Notes: a model not told the origin generated them from the letters alone. 14,645 bases of DNA from an uncultured Lachnospiraceae bacterium (GCA_910586405.1 CAJUII010000049.1:5805-20449); one strand, 5' to 3'; counted from the first letter of the stretch, positions 1 through 6,960 are shown. Made by a program: numbers and translations.

Positions 1-100
1 TGGTATCATCAGACCATGTTCCGGGCGGCTGGTGGTGTGTTCCATATCCGCGCATGTCGCCGATTGCGATGCCAATCATTCCGTCATAAGTTTTACACAT
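1..100 (-). CDS. ADP-ribosylglycohydrolase family protein, N-terminal fragment (partial)
   Basis: Only the first 33 codons are in the window; the gene continues past the left edge. The visible protein begins MCKTYDGMIGIAIGDMRGYG and reaches PPGTWSDDT. This matches the start of the DraG/ADP-ribosylglycohydrolase fold: a first helix with GxxxGD followed by the TWSDDT element, whose Thr-Asp-Asp residues bind the catalytic magnesium pair. Family members remove ADP-ribose from proteins or nucleic acids, or hydrolyse related ADP-ribose compounds. The ATG at 98-100 follows a GGAGGG ribosome binding site (reverse complement of about 107-112). The stop codon of the upstream LRR gene lies 19 nt before it, so the two are probably co-transcribed. 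The family call rests on two motifs in a short fragment. Substrate and completeness cannot be judged. Confidence 0.8.
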   Translation of the reverse strand, partial: MCKTYDGMIGIAIGDMRGYGTHHQPPGTWSDDT

Positions 101-119
101 AAAAATCCCTCCATGCGGG

Positions 120-1694
120 TTATTCATCAAAATATTTTTTCGGCCAGACATATTGTACATGATCCCCATAGCGCGCATGTTCTGTAAGGCGGGGGACAAG
201 CGCCGTGATGTCGTACCGACGGGCGGTTTCCCAGTCCAAATCTAGGCAGCTAAGGTTCTTCATGGTCGCGATGACTTCTAGTCCGGTCAGACCGGGATTA
301 CCATATAGGTTTAAGGACCATGCGCGGCAGTATTCCAAGTCTGAAATATCCTGTATACCTGTGTGGGACAGGTCCAGTGAGCCTAGGCGTTTGCATTTGC
401 GCAGCGCTGCCAGTGTGCCTGACTCTAAAGGATTGCCTTGCAAATGCAGCAAATTTAGATTGTGAAGCCCGCGCAGCGGCTCTAGGCTGCGGACCTTGTT
501 TCCCATTAGCCAAAGCTGCCGCAGCTGCTCGAGACCTTCGAGCGGAGACAGGTCGGAGATGAGATTGTAGTCCAGCGTCAGCTCTTTTAGCTGGTGAAGT
601 GAGGCGATGGGAGAGAGGTCCTCCACATCGTTACGGCGCAGATCTAACCTGCGCAGATGTCCGCAATTGCGCAGAAAACAGAGGTCTCGAATACCCGATC
701 CGCGCTGGGTGAACTCTTTTTCTTTCATGAGGCGTGATGCTGTCTGTCTCATGAGTATGTCATGTTCCCGCTGCACAGAAGAGACGCTGTCTGGCGCTTG
801 AACCGTATTCTCCGGGCTTACAGGGGTGGAACGAGCATCAATACTAGACTGCTCCTGCGAACTAGCAGAGTCAGCAGCCTCCAAATAGGTTAGCTGCTCT
901 AGCTGCGCCATCTGTTCAGGATTTTCCCAGCAGACGGCACCGCGCCAGTAATCCTTGCGCTGCCAAGGCGTTCCCCACTGCCATTCGCCGTTTTCCTGTG
1001 CTTTGCGCCGCTTTTTGAATGCTTGATCCTGCTCCTCAGGGATTGTGAGGCGTTTCAGCGAGTTTTTCATCCAGTCCCGGTGCCAGCCGCCGCTGCCCGT
1101 GTAGGAGAAATCCTCAATCCAGCGATAATTCGGATTTTGTTCGGCTGTCTCATAAAAATAAAGGAGAATGTCCTGAAGCGTCTCTTTGTTTCGGCACAAC
1201 AGCTCTTTTCCCAAACAGATGTCTTGGGGCTGCCCGTCCTGCCGCTGATCTGAAACAGGGTGACTCGCAGCGCACCGGTCTCTCTTGTCATTATGATAAA
1301 GATAAATGAGTCCATACGAAGTGTCCACCCAGCCAATCAGCGCAGTTCCCTCTGGAAAATACTGGATTTCGAGCGTGAAGTTGTCTGCGGCGCAGGTAAG
1401 ACGCCGCGCATCGGAGTGGTTGGTGTCAGGGTGGTCAGAACCGTTTGCGATTTGGCTGAGCCGCTCGATAAATTCTGTACCCAGACGGGCATAGTCCCGC
1501 TCTTCATAAAGAGGCGCCTCCTGACAGCCTTTTTGCCCGGGCCTTCCCGTGTCTGCCACATATTCACGCTGCTCACACGAAGCAGTATGCTGTCCGGTCA
1601 GATTGGCTAATACCTGTTTTAGCTGGGCAATGTTTGTGACGGGTTCGCCGTTGATGGTGAAGGTTTTGTCAGAGTTTTCGGATAAATTGTTCAT
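120..1694 (-). CDS. Cytosolic leucine-rich repeat protein
   Basis: A 524-residue protein without signal peptide or membrane segment. Residues about 335-490 form bacterial leucine-rich repeats of the internalin-like 22-residue type (LxxLxLxxNxIxDLSPL, for example DLSPIASLHQLKELTLDYN). Residues 1-35 are a short Thr/Asn-rich segment. Residues about 65-270 form a globular, Trp/Tyr-rich region that I do not recognise, and 270-320 is a Ser/Gln-rich linker. LRRs bind protein partners, so a recognition role is inferred. I chose the ATG at 1694 because AAAGGAGCC lies just upstream (reverse complement of 1699-1707). An open frame extends upstream to 1901, but it lacks a ribosome binding site and crosses the likely promoter. 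The gene is 19 nt upstream of an ADP-ribosylglycohydrolase gene, suggesting joint function. Such pairs could belong to toxin-immunity loci, but no toxin is visible here. Confidence 0.85.
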   Translation of the reverse strand: MNNLSENSDKTFTINGEPVTNIAQLKQVLANLTGQHTASCEQREYVADTGRPGQKGCQEAPLYEERDYARLGTEFIERLSQIANGSDHPDTNHSDARRLTCAADNFTLEIQYFPEGTALIGWVDTSYGLIYLYHNDKRDRCAASHPVSDQRQDGQPQDICLGKELLCRNKETLQDILLYFYETAEQNPNYRWIEDFSYTGSGGWHRDWMKNSLKRLTIPEEQDQAFKKRRKAQENGEWQWGTPWQRKDYWRGAVCWENPEQMAQLEQLTYLEAADSASSQEQSSIDARSTPVSPENTVQAPDSVSSVQREHDILMRQTASRLMKEKEFTQRGSGIRDLCFLRNCGHLRRLDLRRNDVEDLSPIASLHQLKELTLDYNLISDLSPLEGLEQLRQLWLMGNKVRSLEPLRGLHNLNLLHLQGNPLESGTLAALRKCKRLGSLDLSHTGIQDISDLEYCRAWSLNLYGNPGLTGLEVIATMKNLSCLDLDWETARRYDITALVPRLTEHARYGDHVQYVWPKKYFDE

Positions 1695-1708
1695 TGTAAG
1701 GCTCCTTT

Positions 1709-1725
1709 CATTTGGTATACAAATG
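1709..1725. other. Small hairpin directly upstream of the LRR gene ribosome binding site
   Basis: CATTTG and CAAATG are complementary 6-nt arms around a 5-nt loop. In the minus-strand transcript the hairpin ends one or two bases before the AAAGGAG ribosome binding site. It might affect translation initiation, but a 6-bp AT-rich stem can also arise by chance. Confidence 0.25.
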
Positions 1726-1830
1726 GTATTGTCTTGCTGAGAATATACTTTTTGCTTTGAGCTGCTTTCCATTGTTTTATGCGTGCTTTCTTTATGTGAT
1801 TGGTCAACTGTTTGGGCGCTGTATAGGAAT

Positions 1831-1859
1831 AGTATAGTGACTTTGCCGTTAAAATGCAA
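1831..1859 (-). promoter_or_regulatory. Putative sigma-A promoter of the LRR/ADP-ribosylglycohydrolase operon
   Basis: On the minus strand, TTGCAT (1854-1859) is separated by 17 nt from TATACT (1831-1836). Transcription would start near 1824, giving a leader of about 130 nt before the ATG at 1694. Spacing and -10 match consensus well. No experimental support is available. Confidence 0.5.
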
Positions 1860-1925
1860 TACTGCGTGTTTCCCAATCCTGAATTGCTGTAACAGGAGCA
1901 AAAATCCTGTTTTTTACTGCATATA

Positions 1926-1954
1926 TTGAAATATAATTATAAAATAAGTATAAT
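1926..1954 (+). promoter_or_regulatory. Sigma-A promoter of the brnT-remnant/brnA locus, with internal palindrome
   Basis: TTGAAA (1926-1931), a 17-nt spacer, then TATAAT (1949-1954): close to consensus. The predicted start point, about 1961, coincides with the ATG of the brnT remnant, so that frame would be leaderless or nearly so. The spacer holds a perfect 10-nt palindrome TATAATTATA (1932-1941). BrnA-type ribbon-helix-helix proteins are known to repress their own promoter, so this palindrome is a candidate operator (inference). Confidence 0.6.
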
Positions 1955-1960
1955 ATAAAT

Positions 1961-2017
1961 ATGAAAGAGATTATTTTTGAGTGGGATGAGAACAAAAACC
2001 AAGGTGGCAGATTATGA
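1961..2017 (+). pseudogene. brnT: BrnT toxin remnant (in-frame internal deletion, 18 codons)
   Basis: ATG at 1961 opens MKEIIFEWDENKNQGGRL followed by TGA at 2015-2017. The FEWDENKNQ stretch is the characteristic BrnT N-terminus. BrnT is a roughly 90-residue RelE-fold ribonuclease toxin whose usual sequence continues into a conserved KHG-containing segment. Here everything after about codon 14 is missing, and the frame runs straight into a stop that overlaps the brnA start as ATGA, the arrangement expected at a normal brnT-brnA junction. The remnant also contains the AAGGTGG ribosome binding site of brnA (about 2001-2007). The simplest reading is an internal deletion that removed the toxin body but kept the promoter, the toxin start, and the antitoxin's translation signals. 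A functional microprotein is possible but unsupported. Confidence 0.7.
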
Positions 2018-2229
2018 GAGCAGAATATGATATAGAAAATCTAAATCCAAGAAAGAATCCGTATGCTAAAAATATAAAAAGACAAGTGACGATTCATATT
2101 AACAATGACACGATTGAGTTCTTCAAAGAACAGAGTGAAGAGACGGGGATTCCTTACCAGACACTCATCAATCTATATCTCACAGACTGTGCCAAGCAGC
2201 GCAGACAGTTACAGCTTTCATGGAAGTGA
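2014..2229 (+). CDS. brnA: BrnA-type ribbon-helix-helix antitoxin, orphaned
   Basis: A 71-residue protein beginning MRAEYDIENLNPRKNPYAKN. Residues about 23-30 (RQVTIHIN) form the DNA-contacting beta strand of a ribbon-helix-helix fold. Residues 31-44 are helix one, and 45-60 (GIPYQTLINLYLTDC) are the second helix with the GIPYQTLIN signature of BrnA/CopG-like antitoxins. In known systems BrnA binds BrnT to neutralise it and represses the operon promoter. Its cognate toxin here is only an 18-codon remnant overlapping by ATGA, so no toxin remains to neutralise locally. The antitoxin is intact and probably still DNA-binding. It might autoregulate, act on another locus, or neutralise a BrnT encoded elsewhere. 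The start is supported by AAGGTGG seven nucleotides upstream. Confidence 0.85.
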   Translation: MRAEYDIENLNPRKNPYAKNIKRQVTIHINNDTIEFFKEQSEETGIPYQTLINLYLTDCAKQRRQLQLSWK

Positions 2230-2322
2230 GTGAAAGATAAAATCCTGTAATGAAACGGTATATTTGGTCAGCACAGCGCAGGTATTGTATGAATTTGTCG
2301 AACGATTCTCCCGCCAAACGTC

Positions 2323-2351
2323 TTGTGGTTCTGCATGGAAATGATTATACT
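2323..2351 (+). promoter_or_regulatory. Putative promoter of the membrane protein gene
   Basis: TTGTGG (2323-2328), 17-nt spacer, TATACT (2346-2351), about 50 nt upstream of the ATG at 2405. The rest of 2230-2404 holds no gene. It contains one copy of the aaaatcctgt element at 2239-2248. Confidence 0.45.
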
Positions 2352-2404
2352 TAGAATCACAGTGGGCGAGATTTTTTATTGAATGAAAAGGGGGAGATTT
2401 TATC

Positions 2405-3142
2405 ATGTCAAAAGAAACGACTACGATGTTACTGACTCTTGTCTTTATGGCAATCGGTATCTTATATCAGGTGGCGATTGGTGTGATTTACCAAAGAATG
2501 ATACAGCAGGCGGACACCCTCTCGGGTATGGACAACAAACTGCTCAATCAGTGCAAGGAGCGCTTTATCAACTGCTACAAGCTCAACGGCGGTGTGGCAA
2601 ACATATCAGTATTTGTGGACAAGTACATCAACCGCATCCGCATATTGGGAATGAGCATCAATTTCATGAAACATTTATCGGGACAGCTCATGCTTGCAGG
2701 TGTCTTTGTCGCAGGCTTTGGCGTGTTTAGCGGCATCGTCGAGGGGCGTCGGTTTGTGGACCTGCTGCCGTTTTACATCATCAGTCTGTTTGGGATTTAT
2801 CTGTATTTGAGCGCGCTCTCCATCGTGGACATGCCGGGGCGCCGCCAGATGCTCAAGACAAACCTGACGGATTATCTGGAAAATACCGTCGCACAGCGGC
2901 TTGAACACGGCATTGTGGAGAAGGAAAAGCTGTTGTGGGAGTTGGCGCAGGAGAAGAACGCCAAGGCAGAACGGCGTGCGAAATCCGAGATTCGGGCTGC
3001 GGAGGAGCTGCCAGAGCAGGAGGCGTCTGGAGCGGTGTCAGACTTCGATGATGTATCCGAGAAAAAAGCGCCTGTATTTTCGCAGGAGGAGGCGCACGAG
3101 CTGGAGGAGCTGCTGCGGACAATTATTGGAAACCGGGTGTAA
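2405..3142 (+). CDS. Three-helix membrane protein of unknown function
   Basis: I do not recognise this 245-residue protein. Hydrophobic segments at about residues 8-28, 93-113 and 119-141 should span the membrane. Residues 30-90 form a polar loop containing two Cys (50 and 57) and several Asn/Lys. From 145 to the end the chain is highly charged: a probable coiled coil at about 160-205 rich in Glu/Lys/Ala/Arg, then an acidic linker and a short amphipathic end (EEAHELEELLRTIIGNR). With no N-terminal cleavage signal beyond the first helix, the large C-terminal region is probably cytoplasmic, although topology is not certain. The start is set by GGGGGAG 8 nt upstream. It precedes pgi by 114 nt on the same strand, but pgi appears to have its own promoter, so a functional link is not implied. 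No catalytic motif is visible. A scaffold or sensor role is a guess. Confidence 0.8.
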   Translation: MSKETTTMLLTLVFMAIGILYQVAIGVIYQRMIQQADTLSGMDNKLLNQCKERFINCYKLNGGVANISVFVDKYINRIRILGMSINFMKHLSGQLMLAGVFVAGFGVFSGIVEGRRFVDLLPFYIISLFGIYLYLSALSIVDMPGRRQMLKTNLTDYLENTVAQRLEHGIVEKEKLLWELAQEKNAKAERRAKSEIRAAEELPEQEASGAVSDFDDVSEKKAPVFSQEEAHELEELLRTIIGNRV

Positions 3143-3179
3143 ACCTTCGTCATCTTTTGGGAAAACTTTTGTCTTACAA

Positions 3180-3208
3180 TTGATTTCTTTGGGAAATTTT
3201 GCTAAAAT
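3180..3208 (+). promoter_or_regulatory. Putative promoter of pgi
   Basis: TTGATT (3180-3185), 17-nt spacer, TAAAAT (3203-3208). It gives a leader of about 42 nt before the AAAGGAG ribosome binding site and ATG of pgi. Confidence 0.5.
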
Positions 3209-3256
3209 AAAAAGCATGGAACGATGAAATGATACTAATTGTAAAGGAGAAAGCAG

Positions 3257-4603
3257 ATGAGTAAGGTAACGTTTGATTATTCAAAGGCAGCACAGTTTAT
3301 CAGTGACCATGAGGTCGAGTACATGAAAAAACTCACGCTTGACGCGAAGGAAGTTCTTGTGAACAAGACAGGCGCAGGCAATGACTTTTTGGGCTGGATT
3401 GATCTGCCTGTAGATTACGACAAGGAAGAGTTTGCACGAATCAAAGAAGCGGCAAAAAGGATTCAGGGCGACAGCGAGGTATTGCTGGTGATCGGCATCG
3501 GCGGCTCTTATCTGGGCGCGCGTGCGGCGATCGAGTTCTTGCGCCACGGTTTCTACAACATGGTGGACAAGAGTATCCGAAAGACACCAGAAATTTATTT
3601 TGTGGGAAATTCAATTAGTTCGACCTATATCAAGCATTTGACAGATGTCATCGGAGACAGGGATTTTTCGATCAATATGATCAGCAAGTCTGGTACGACG
3701 ACAGAGCCGGCAATTGCGTTCCGTGTATTTAAAGAAATGATGGAAAAGAAATACGGCAAAGAGGGCGCTGCGAAGCGTATCTATGCAACGACAGACAAGG
3801 CGAAGGGTTCTTTAAAGAATCTTGCGACAGAGGAAGGCTATGAGACGTTCGTCGTTCCTGACGATGTGGGCGGCCGTTTCTCTGTGTTGACAGCAGTTGG
3901 CTTGCTGCCGATCGCAGTGAGCGGCGCGGATATTGACAAGCTGATGGAGGGTGCAGCAAGCGGCAGAAAGAGCGCTTTGGAGCTTCCGTTTGAAGAAAAT
4001 GATGCCATGAAGTATGCGGCAGTCAGAAATATCCTTCTGAGAAAAGGCAAAGCAGTTGAGATCCTCTGCAACTATGAGCCGAGTGCACACTATGTATCAG
4101 AGTGGTGGAAACAGCTCTTTGGCGAGTCAGAGGGCAAGGATCAAAAAGGTTTGTTCCCGGCAAGCGTGGATCTCACGACAGACCTTCATTCGATGGGACA
4201 GTTTATACAGGACGGCGCAAGAGTGATGTTTGAGACAGTCCTCAACATTGAGAAGGCAAGAGAGGAAATCACAATCGGCACAGAGCCTGTAGATCTTGAC
4301 GGACTGAACTATCTGGCAGGCAAGACGGTGGACTTTGTCAACAAGAGCGCAATGAACGGTACTGTGCTTGCGCACACAGATGGACAGGTTCCGAACCTGA
4401 TGGTAAATATGCCGGAGGTCAGTGAATTTTATCTGGGCGAGCTGTTTTATTTCTTCGAGTTTGCCTGCGGTCTGAGCGGATATCTGCTCGGTGTAAATCC
4501 GTTTAACCAGCCCGGTGTAGAGAGCTATAAGAAGAATATGTTCGCACTTCTTGGAAAGCCCGGCTATGAGGCGGCAAGAGAGGAACTGTTAAAAAGATTA
4601 TAA
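3257..4603 (+). CDS. pgi: Glucose-6-phosphate isomerase
   Basis: This 448-residue enzyme interconverts glucose-6-phosphate and fructose-6-phosphate in glycolysis and gluconeogenesis, in the cytosol. It has the length of the short Gram-positive PGI type. Visible family motifs are GIGGSYLGARA (80-90) and SKSGTTTEPA (143-152), which form the sugar-phosphate isomerase domain; GGRFSVLTAVGLLP (205-218); the catalytic Glu at 290 in QLFGESEGK; His311 in DLHSMGQ; and the C-terminal NPFNQPGVESYKK with the catalytic Lys at about 425. No expected residue is missing. The start follows a good AAAGGAG site (3243-3249). The gene ends 17 nt before a strong terminator shared with the convergent gene. Confidence 0.97.
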   Translation: MSKVTFDYSKAAQFISDHEVEYMKKLTLDAKEVLVNKTGAGNDFLGWIDLPVDYDKEEFARIKEAAKRIQGDSEVLLVIGIGGSYLGARAAIEFLRHGFYNMVDKSIRKTPEIYFVGNSISSTYIKHLTDVIGDRDFSINMISKSGTTTEPAIAFRVFKEMMEKKYGKEGAAKRIYATTDKAKGSLKNLATEEGYETFVVPDDVGGRFSVLTAVGLLPIAVSGADIDKLMEGAASGRKSALELPFEENDAMKYAAVRNILLRKGKAVEILCNYEPSAHYVSEWWKQLFGESEGKDQKGLFPASVDLTTDLHSMGQFIQDGARVMFETVLNIEKAREEITIGTEPVDLDGLNYLAGKTVDFVNKSAMNGTVLAHTDGQVPNLMVNMPEVSEFYLGELFYFFEFACGLSGYLLGVNPFNQPGVESYKKNMFALLGKPGYEAAREELLKRL

Positions 4604-4619
4604 GCAATAAGCATAAAAG

Positions 4620-4650
4620 CAGCCCCGCAGGAGTGATACCTGTGGGGCTG
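4620..4650. terminator. Bidirectional intrinsic terminator between pgi and the GH10-like gene
   Basis: AGCCCCGCAGG (4621-4631) pairs with CCTGTGGGGCT (4639-4649) around a 7-nt loop, with one further C-G pair outside and one G-T wobble in the stem. A T-rich tract follows on the plus strand (GCATTTTA) and TTTT on the minus strand. It lies between the stop of pgi (4603) and the stop of the convergent gene (4658), so it likely serves both. Confidence 0.85.
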
Positions 4651-4657
4651 TTGCATT

Positions 4658-5806
4658 TTAATATGCTTTTAAATAATTCAGTTCAGCGGCGGCAATGTCC
4701 TTCTCGAGCCACATATAGCGAAACAGCGCATAACCGTCATAACCGAGCTGTTTTGCAGTGACATATTGATAAGCGAGATTGGTATCGCTCGACGCCCAGC
4801 CCAGATCTGTCTTAGAGCTGGTTCCGACGCGGTAGAGCGCCAGTCCTACATACATTGGAAGCTGTTGCTTGTTGAGCGCCTGCCATGCGTTGCAGCGGTT
4901 TGTGAACATGCGCGTCGCAACGCCTCCTGTCATATAGACATCGGTCCAATAGATCTGCGGCATGATGTAGTCAATGTATCCCGGCGTGGAGAGCCATGTG
5001 TCAATATCTGCGCCCTGACTGCGCGCGTTGTCTGGATTTCCTGCGGGGCTGATGCCAAAGGTACAGTCGGGTTTGATGGATTTGATTGTGCTGTACACCT
5101 GAGATACCAGCGCATTTACATTGTTTTTGCGCGACACGATATCAAGCTGGTCCGCCATGCCCGATACATAGAAGTAATCGTCAAAATGAATGCCGTCCAC
5201 GTCATAGCGGCTCACGATTTCACGGATGCCATTGACAATTAAATCCTTTGTTTCCTTTCGCGCTGGGTCGAGCGACAGACAAGTCTGTCCGCCCGGTGCT
5301 TTGTACTCGATTGTGTAGGGCAGAAAGCGGGTGTACTGTGACGTGGCTTTGAAGCTGACGGTTGATTCATTGTCGCGCGAGAGGCGGTATGGGTTGAGCC
5401 ATGCCTCGAATTGCAGATTTTTGGCATGGGCAAGCTCAAGCATGATCTGTAAGGGATCATAGCCGGGATCACGCCTGTCGCTAGTGAGGTACTCGGACCA
5501 CGGAAAATAGTCGGAGGGATATAGGGCGTCCCCCATAGCGCGCACGTGCACGATGACGGTGTTCATGCCGTAGGCGAGAACATTGTCATACATGGCAGAA
5601 ACTGTAGTTCGAAATGCTTTTTCTGTCTTGTCCTGTAAGCGTTCTTCGATATCCAAAAAGGAAATCCAGCAGGCTTTTTTGTTTGCATTGTTGATGGCGG
5701 GGGCAGCCTTGACAGAGAGTTGGTTTGCAGACGCCGCCATGAGCAGGGAGAGCAGTAAGATGCCTGAGAGCAGGCAGGTGAATAATTTTTTCCATTGCAT
5801 TTTCAT
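4658..5806 (-). CDS. Secreted GH10-like glycoside hydrolase (GHL10 / DUF187 family)
   Basis: A 382-residue protein with an N-terminal signal peptide (positive MKMQWKK, hydrophobic 8-26, probable cleavage near VKA at 32-34). The mature part resembles the glycosyl-hydrolase-like 10 TIM-barrel family: KKACWISF at the first strand (43-50), VIVHVRAMGDALYPS (84-98), FEAWLNPYR (133-141), the VDGIHFDDYFY core with paired acidic residues (203-213), and GISPAG followed by YIDYIMPQIYW. Some family members act on denuded peptidoglycan glycan, but most are uncharacterised, so a cell-wall or polysaccharide substrate is only inferred. The ATG at 5806 has AAAGGA 10 nt upstream; an in-frame ATG two codons later is possible. 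It is the last gene of a three-gene minus-strand cluster, 24 nt after the flavodoxin-like gene. There is no SH3 or LysM domain. Confidence 0.88.
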   Translation of the reverse strand: MKMQWKKLFTCLLSGILLLSLLMAASANQLSVKAAPAINNANKKACWISFLDIEERLQDKTEKAFRTTVSAMYDNVLAYGMNTVIVHVRAMGDALYPSDYFPWSEYLTSDRRDPGYDPLQIMLELAHAKNLQFEAWLNPYRLSRDNESTVSFKATSQYTRFLPYTIEYKAPGGQTCLSLDPARKETKDLIVNGIREIVSRYDVDGIHFDDYFYVSGMADQLDIVSRKNNVNALVSQVYSTIKSIKPDCTFGISPAGNPDNARSQGADIDTWLSTPGYIDYIMPQIYWTDVYMTGGVATRMFTNRCNAWQALNKQQLPMYVGLALYRVGTSSKTDLGWASSDTNLAYQYVTAKQLGYDGYALFRYMWLEKDIAAAELNYLKAY

Positions 5807-5830
5807 CGGTTTTCATTCCTTTCTAATTGT

Positions 5831-6460
5831 TCATTTCGGCTTTATTCCCAAATCCTTAGCTTTGCCGCCATTTGCCCGGATTAGGCGGCGCCAGCCCGTC
5901 TGAGCCGCCATTTGGTACAGAAATCGTGGAAATGAGATGGAGACATAGCTATTATCCTGCGACTTGTTTTGAAGGAGATTGTCTGCCATGATCTGTACGG
6001 TCTTATCTACAAGTGCTTTGGGTCCGTGTCCGTTTGGCACGTCTGGCAGCTGGGCAAGCGCGCCTCCGCCGCCCACTCCGATGCCGCCACTCCATATAAA
6101 ACCGGATTTCTCACACCAGTTCTGCAAAATTTGCAGAGCCAGTTCGGCTTGGATCCCCTCATAAAAGCCACAGTTCATGATACCATAAACGCGGATTGGT
6201 TGCTGCCATGTAATTTTTTCTAACTGCATCAGGCAGGACAGGAGGTGTGACGGTATGCCGTCTACATAGAGAGGGGCAGCAAACACCCAGACCGCAGCGC
6301 TGCGCAGTGCCTCTAGGTTTTGCTCAGAGACAGTCATGGTATGGAAGCCTATGTCAATGGCTGAGGCAGTGTTTGCGATTTGTTGTTTCAATCCTGTCAG
6401 CAGAATGCCGCTGGCGCTGTTTTTTATTTTGGGACTTCCGTTAATCAATGCGATGTTCAT
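5831..6460 (-). CDS. Flavodoxin-fold / NAD(P)H-dependent oxidoreductase family protein
   Basis: A protein of 209 residues starting MNIALINGSPK, the phosphate-loop start of the flavodoxin-like FMN reductase fold. The AAPLYVDGIPSHLLSCLMQLEK segment (about 62-83) is the typical second FMN-contact region. GIMNCGFYEGIQ and a glycine-rich GGIGVGGGGAL follow. The last 60 residues are basic and carry a short hydrophobic patch (YVSISFPRFLYQMAA), perhaps a membrane-association element. Probable role: FMN-dependent electron transfer or reduction, substrate unknown. I chose ATG 6460 because it overlaps the upstream stop as ATGA, which indicates translational coupling. A TTG two codons earlier (6466) lies nearer the GGAG site and cannot be excluded. 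Confidence 0.82.
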   Translation of the reverse strand: MNIALINGSPKIKNSASGILLTGLKQQIANTASAIDIGFHTMTVSEQNLEALRSAAVWVFAAPLYVDGIPSHLLSCLMQLEKITWQQPIRVYGIMNCGFYEGIQAELALQILQNWCEKSGFIWSGGIGVGGGGALAQLPDVPNGHGPKALVDKTVQIMADNLLQNKSQDNSYVSISFPRFLYQMAAQTGWRRLIRANGGKAKDLGIKPK

Positions 6461-6960
6461 AGACAAATGCGCTCCAATTCTTTTATTTTTTGATAAAAAC
6501 AGATTTCTTTTACCGCACCATCGTAATTGACTGCGTTTGATTGGAGCAGTTTCCGTGCGGTTTTCTTTTCAGATTCTGTGATGTGCTCTCCATAAAAATA
6601 TGCGGACAGTGTGATGACATTCTGATAGCGGCGCTTGTGGTGCATCTGACCTTTGCGCAGCACAAAGTCCGGGTGGAGGTAGGAGATTGCCCTGTCCAGA
6701 ACGGCTTTGACAAAAGGACTTACACTCCCGTAGCAGCATTGACTGATGAGAATTAACTCGGTGCATTTGCCCAGTTGGATTCCCGTGTTCTCGTAACCGT
6801 CATGAATGACGCAGCGCCCCGGCGTTTTGACCCAGCAGCCAAAACAGCCAGTACAGGGCTTGATGGGACCATGCGGCTGGATAATTTGATAGTCGCCGTC
6901 TATGCCGATCGGAAAGGCTTGGGCGTTTGATGGTTCAATGTCTGTGATAATTAATTTCAT
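6457..6960 (-). CDS. Flavodoxin family protein with Cys-rich CxxCxxC motif
   Basis: A 167-residue protein from ATG 6960 (MKLIITDIEPSN). It carries the PCTGCFGCWVKTPGRCVIHD motif (around residues 35-54) typical of a flavodoxin-like NADPH-dependent reductase subgroup, followed by ELILISQCCYGSVSPFVKAVLDR, the FMN-binding strand and helix. These proteins usually bind FMN; the Cys cluster may be redox-active or bind a cofactor. Compared with typical members the N-terminal GSP phosphate loop is poorly conserved (ITDIEPSNA), so FMN binding should be treated with care. An in-frame ATG at 6972 touches the AAGGAG site with no spacing, so 6960 (spacing 12 nt) seems the better start. It overlaps the next flavodoxin-like gene by ATGA; the two may form a heteromeric or sequential pair. 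Confidence 0.8.
   Translation of the reverse strand: MKLIITDIEPSNAQAFPIGIDGDYQIIQPHGPIKPCTGCFGCWVKTPGRCVIHDGYENTGIQLGKCTELILISQCCYGSVSPFVKAVLDRAISYLHPDFVLRKGQMHHKRRYQNVITLSAYFYGEHITESEKKTARKLLQSNAVNYDGAVKEICFYQKIKELERICL

Noticed and set aside
1695..1901. N-terminal extension of the LRR protein by 69 residues
   Set aside because: No ribosome binding site at the upstream ATG, the extension runs across a good minus-strand promoter, and a near-perfect Shine-Dalgarno sits at the internal ATG 1694.
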